DNA of 27,166 nt. Source: Nemertoderma westbladi (lineage: Eukaryota > Xenacoelomorpha > Nemertodermatida > Nemertodermatidae). The notes under the pieces were generated by a model, which was given only the letters and a program-made list of their open reading frames with translations, did not search any database and was not told the DNA's origin. Below are positions 25,783 through 27,166 of the stretch, one piece after another (the stretch's first letter is position 1; every line of letters starts with the position of its first letter). A program made the translations under genes and the position numbers. The DNA is taken from contig JAUCBJ010001130.1 of the NCBI GenBank assembly GCA_032718475.1, positions 1 through 27,166 of the forward strand, written 5' to 3'.

Positions 25783-26895
25783 CTATATCTCTGTGTCGCA
25801 TGACCTATTTCCATCCAAGGGGTTCGTTGTTCTTGCTCCTATTGGGGTATATTGTTGATATTGTGATGGGGGAATGTCACCCTGTCCCCCCCCCCCCACC
25901 GGTATGTTTGGTACTGGGGTTGATGGTAATATATTAGGGCCCATGCACCTATCCGCAATAATTCCCCCCTCCCCTGGGTATATGTTATGTCCCTGCATGC
26001 TGTAGTCATACTGCTGTGCTGGTACCGGTATAGGCCTATCAGCTTCTGGCCTACCTGCCGGTATGTACTCCGCGACTTCCGGGTTTAATCCCGTCGACCG
26101 CGCTATCCTATCGCCTACATTATTCCTGTCAGCATGGCCTATGGTATGTGCAGTAAGGCCTACAGTATGTCCTACAGTCTGTATGTGTCTCTCGGGATCG
26201 AAGTTTATTCTTCTCGAATAATCCTCCCCGCGGCTACCGTATTCTCGATCGGTAGGTATTTCCCGTCGGAAAGTTTCTCTTTGACTCTCGCTCTCGTGCC
26301 GGTACATCCTGTAACCCTCTCTCTGCGCGCAATACGCCTCGTCAGGTCGCGTCTCTCCGGGGCGACGGCAATCTCCCGAAGTTCGACCCCACCGACTCTC
26401 TGTTCCCATCTTGACTATCGACGGCTCGCTATCCGTCCTCGCTCTCATATCGCCCGCGGCGATACTTCCCCTACTTTCTTCTCGTCTTCTCTCTCCAGTG
26501 CAGTATTCCCGCTCGTGAGATCTCTCATCGACCTCCCGGTTAAACTCCACTGTTCTTCTTCCCTCTTCTGATCGGTCTCGATGCTTCGTCCGCCCTCTCG
26601 CGACGTCAACCTGCCTCTCTCTGCTCGATCGCACGCCGCTGGGGATACTCGCAATCCCCCTATTACTCTCCGTCGCCGGGTGTTGCGGTTTACCTGATTC
26701 GGCCCGCACATTATCCGCCGACGCCTGTGGGACACTCTCTGCCCCCCCCCCCCCTCTCTCTACTAATCTCTCGCGGTGGGGTGTCCGTAGACCCCCCCCC
26801 CCCCACTCGCTACTTCTTACTTCACTATCTCTTACTTCACTTCTACACCCCTCTCCAGTCGACACAATGTTTCCACTGCGGCTAGGTCTATTCAC
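25783..26895 (-). CDS. Arg-rich low-complexity frame upstream of gag
   Basis: A 370-codon frame lies directly upstream of gag in the same register, separated only by one TAG at 25783-25785 and six more codons before the gag ATG. It opens after a TAG and has no in-frame ATG until 26448, so its true start is unknown; splicing or a non-ATG start would be needed to use all of it. The peptide is polar and disordered in style, dominated by Arg, Glu, Ser and Gly, then Pro/Gln/Tyr-rich toward the end, with no domain I recognise. Three G runs on the sense strand encode Gly stretches. It may be an N-terminal extension of gag interrupted by a nonsense change, or leader sequence that happens to be open. 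Confidence 0.45.
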   Translation of the reverse strand: MNRPSRSGNIVSTGEGCRSEVRDSEVRSSEWGGGGLRTPHRERLVERGGGGAESVPQASADNVRAESGKPQHPATESNRGIASIPSGVRSSRERQVDVARGRTKHRDRSEEGRRTVEFNREVDERSHEREYCTGERRREESRGSIAAGDMRARTDSEPSIVKMGTESRWGRTSGDCRRPGETRPDEAYCAQREGYRMYRHESESQRETFRREIPTDREYGSRGEDYSRRINFDPERHIQTVGHTVGLTAHTIGHADRNNVGDRIARSTGLNPEVAEYIPAGRPEADRPIPVPAQQYDYSMQGHNIYPGEGGIIADRCMGPNILPSTPVPNIPVGGGGQGDIPPSQYQQYTPIGARTTNPLDGNRSCDTEI

Positions 26896-27166
26896 CCCCC
26901 GCTTCTCTCTCTACTGCCACCTGGCCTACCAGGCCCCCCTCGGGTCGACTCGACCCCCGGCACCCCCTGCCTACCAACTACGTGGCCTACCAGGCCGCCG
27001 TCTGTCGGGTTGTACACGTCCGACGCGTTCACGTTAATAGCACCCATATTAGAAACAGAATTATTTGTTCATTCGAAATAAAATCATTTGAATTATTTTG
27101 CGCGACTGTCACTATTCGAATTATTTTGTAAATTCGGGTTTGGATCATTATTTAAATTATTTGAGT
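26896..27166 (-). other. 5' leader of the element (window edge)
   Basis: No gene is visible. The leader holds three hairpin-forming inverted repeats: GGCCT-ACC-AGGCC twice (26923-26935 and 26984-26996) and GGGTCGA-C-TCGACCC (26942-26956). Beyond 27020 the DNA becomes AT-rich. No sequence matching the LTR candidate at 15444-16001 appears, so the 5' LTR and primer-binding site should lie beyond the window. Confidence 0.5.

Larger units (their letters stand above)
15444..27166 (-). mobile_element. BEL/Pao LTR retroelement with extra 3' ORF (right end cut)
   Basis: On the minus strand the order is leader, Arg-rich frame, gag, protease, RT/RNase H, integrase, minisatellite, extra ORF, polypurine-like tract and LTR candidate. 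DUF1759-like gag, a Pao-type pol with YVDD, an HHCC zinc domain and an integrase with a C-terminal DUF5641-like tail identify the BEL/Pao superfamily. More than 11.7 kb is present without the 5' LTR, which is long for this superfamily; the excess comes mainly from the extra ORF, the spacer minisatellite and the upstream frame. Base composition is visibly more GC-rich than the flanking host DNA. This copy has several breaks in pol and is unlikely to move by itself. Confidence 0.85.

Noticed and set aside
20827-25858. Plus-strand frames opposite gag and pol, including 199- and 231-codon ones
   Set aside because: They lie antisense to frames with clear RT, integrase and gag motifs and have no domain of their own.
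1-27166. tRNA or rRNA genes
   Set aside because: No recognisable cloverleaf boxes or rRNA core sequence was seen on either strand by eye; a covariance scan was not possible.

Overview
This looks like a piece of an invertebrate animal nuclear genome. The coding evidence is eukaryotic: immunoglobulin/fibronectin-type exons bounded by GT/AG splice sites in matching phase, non-LTR retrotransposons, a hAT-type DNA transposon, a BEL/Pao LTR retroelement and several minisatellites. There are no operons or bacterial signals. The sequence alone does not let me place the phylum. The left 15.4 kb is AT-rich host DNA broken up by repeats. The right 11.7 kb is clearly richer in GC and is almost entirely one minus-strand retroelement.

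Left part (1-11.4 kb). A minus-strand gene for a secreted or membrane adhesion-type protein is represented by a first coding exon (10465-11314: signal peptide, unrecognised N-terminal domain, one Ig domain) and an internal exon (893-1504: Ig plus FN3). Both use phase-1 junctions. A third Ig exon relic lies between them on the opposite strand (about 2104-2386), next to a 33-bp inverted repeat, which suggests a local inversion. The intervening DNA holds a dead plus-strand RTE-like LINE (2472-5064), a non-autonomous hAT element with perfect 8-bp target duplications (5690-7919), a 5'-truncated jockey/CR1-like LINE on the minus strand (about 9254-10388), and two diverged copies of a repeat carrying a hammerhead-ribozyme-like core of the Penelope/retrozyme type (110-154 and 8356-8406).

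Middle part (11.4-15.4 kb). Two large minisatellites lie here: a 31-bp unit (12219-12690) that is open in all three plus frames, and a 39-bp unit (13058-15423, about 60 copies) with higher-order structure. The 39-bp unit reads as a 13-residue peptide carrying three N-glycosylation sequons.

Right part (15.4-27.2 kb). This is an unusually long BEL/Pao-family element on the minus strand, truncated by the right edge of the window. In transcriptional order it holds a leader with hairpins, a 370-codon low-complexity Arg-rich frame (26895-25783), gag with DUF1759-like and zinc-knuckle regions running into an aspartic protease (25764-24304), the rest of the protease region, RT/RNase H, integrase with its C-terminal domain (to 20580), a minisatellite built on a GGTAC/GTACC inverted repeat (about 19790-20440), then a large intact extra ORF (19309-16745), a polypurine-like tract and a candidate 3' LTR (15444-16001). 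The extra ORF sits where an env gene would be, but shows a DEDD-type 3'-5' exonuclease-like domain followed by three CCHC zinc knuckles. The pol region carries several stops and frame breaks while the extra ORF has none. This accessory ORF is the most interesting item in the window.
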